Below the pieces are notes generated by a model. It was given only the letters and a program-made list of their open reading frames with translations, was not told where the DNA came from and did not search any database. From a virus, in the IMG/VR virus record IMGVR_UViG_3300017991_003184, positions 1 to 21,250 of that record: 21,250 bases of DNA; one strand, given 5' to 3'. How positions within the stretch are numbered: the stretch's first letter is position 1; each line of letters starts with the position of its first letter. Made by a program: the position numbers and the translations under genes. Positions 21,156 to 21,250 of this stretch are shown in pieces.

Positions 21156-21250
21156 ATGACAAGCGTTGACTGCGTGTACTTCGGGCAACCGCACGGACCG
21201 GTGCGAGCGGCGGACGGAAGCCACTGGGAGTTGGAGTTTGAGTGCCGGCA
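21156..21250 (+). CDS. Start of unknown protein (partial, runs off the window)
   Basis: ATG 21156 with GGAG at 21147-21150, 9 nt after the previous stop. The 31 visible codons begin MTSVDCVYFGQPHGPVR and then ADGSHWELEFEC, with no stop before the edge. The fragment is too short to name a family. It directly follows the cytidylyltransferase gene, so it is worth checking whether it encodes a glycosyltransferase or another sugar-related enzyme. Confidence 0.55.
   Translation, partial: MTSVDCVYFGQPHGPVRAADGSHWELEFECR

Noticed and set aside
1-21250. CRISPR array, tRNA, insertion sequence, or diversity-generating retroelement
   Set aside because: No spaced direct repeats, no tRNA-like cloverleaf, no transposase or reverse transcriptase frame and no template/variable repeat pair was seen on either strand by eye.

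Overview
The window is the structural (head and tail) module of a tailed phage or prophage with siphovirus-like organisation. Every supported gene lies on the + strand. Genes are tightly packed, often with 1-4 nt gaps or ATGA/GTGA stop-start overlaps, and most have clear Shine-Dalgarno sites. The DNA is GC-rich by eye. No integrase, terminase, lysis gene, tRNA or host housekeeping gene is visible, so phage and prophage cannot be told apart. A KdsB-like CMP-sugar synthetase at the right edge, if it serves surface sugars, would fit a Gram-negative-type host with Kdo-containing lipopolysaccharide. That host call is weak inference.

Layout. 1-1744: the end of an unknown protein, a multidomain fibre- or decoration-like protein and a small coiled-coil protein. 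1710-8872: head module, with an HK97-type portal fused to a Mu F-type head-morphogenesis domain, a small unknown protein, a rho-independent terminator, a protein with a serine-rich tail of about 287 residues, an S78-type prohead protease with a long C-terminal extension, and an HK97-fold major capsid protein followed by a second terminator. 8971-10124: three small or medium accessory genes, including a 37-residue DnaJ-type zinc-knuckle protein and a one-helix membrane/coiled-coil protein. 10126-12025: head-tail connection genes (adaptor, stopper-like, HK97 gp10-like, tail terminator-like). 12038-14469: a second protein with a serine-rich tail and four tandem paralogues of a tail-tube-like protein of about 125 residues. 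14482-15203: tail assembly chaperones joined by a -1 frameshift signal (G GGA AAT, 7-nt spacer, 9-bp stem-loop). 15184-19867: a short tape measure protein and three distal tail or fibre candidates. 19864-21250: a cysteine-rich zinc-ribbon-like protein, the KdsB-like cytidylyltransferase and the start of an unrecognised gene.

How the parts fit. Portal, MuF domain, protease and capsid build the procapsid. The connector genes close the head and attach a tail made on the tape measure with the help of the G/GT chaperones. Less ordinary features are the four tail-tube-like copies in a row, two virion-region proteins with long serine-rich tails, terminators placed directly against the ribosome binding sites of downstream genes, and a CMP-sugar enzyme whose C-terminal motif has Asn where Asp is usual. 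A speculative link is that the phage brings in sugar chemistry that modifies either the host surface or its own serine-rich proteins.
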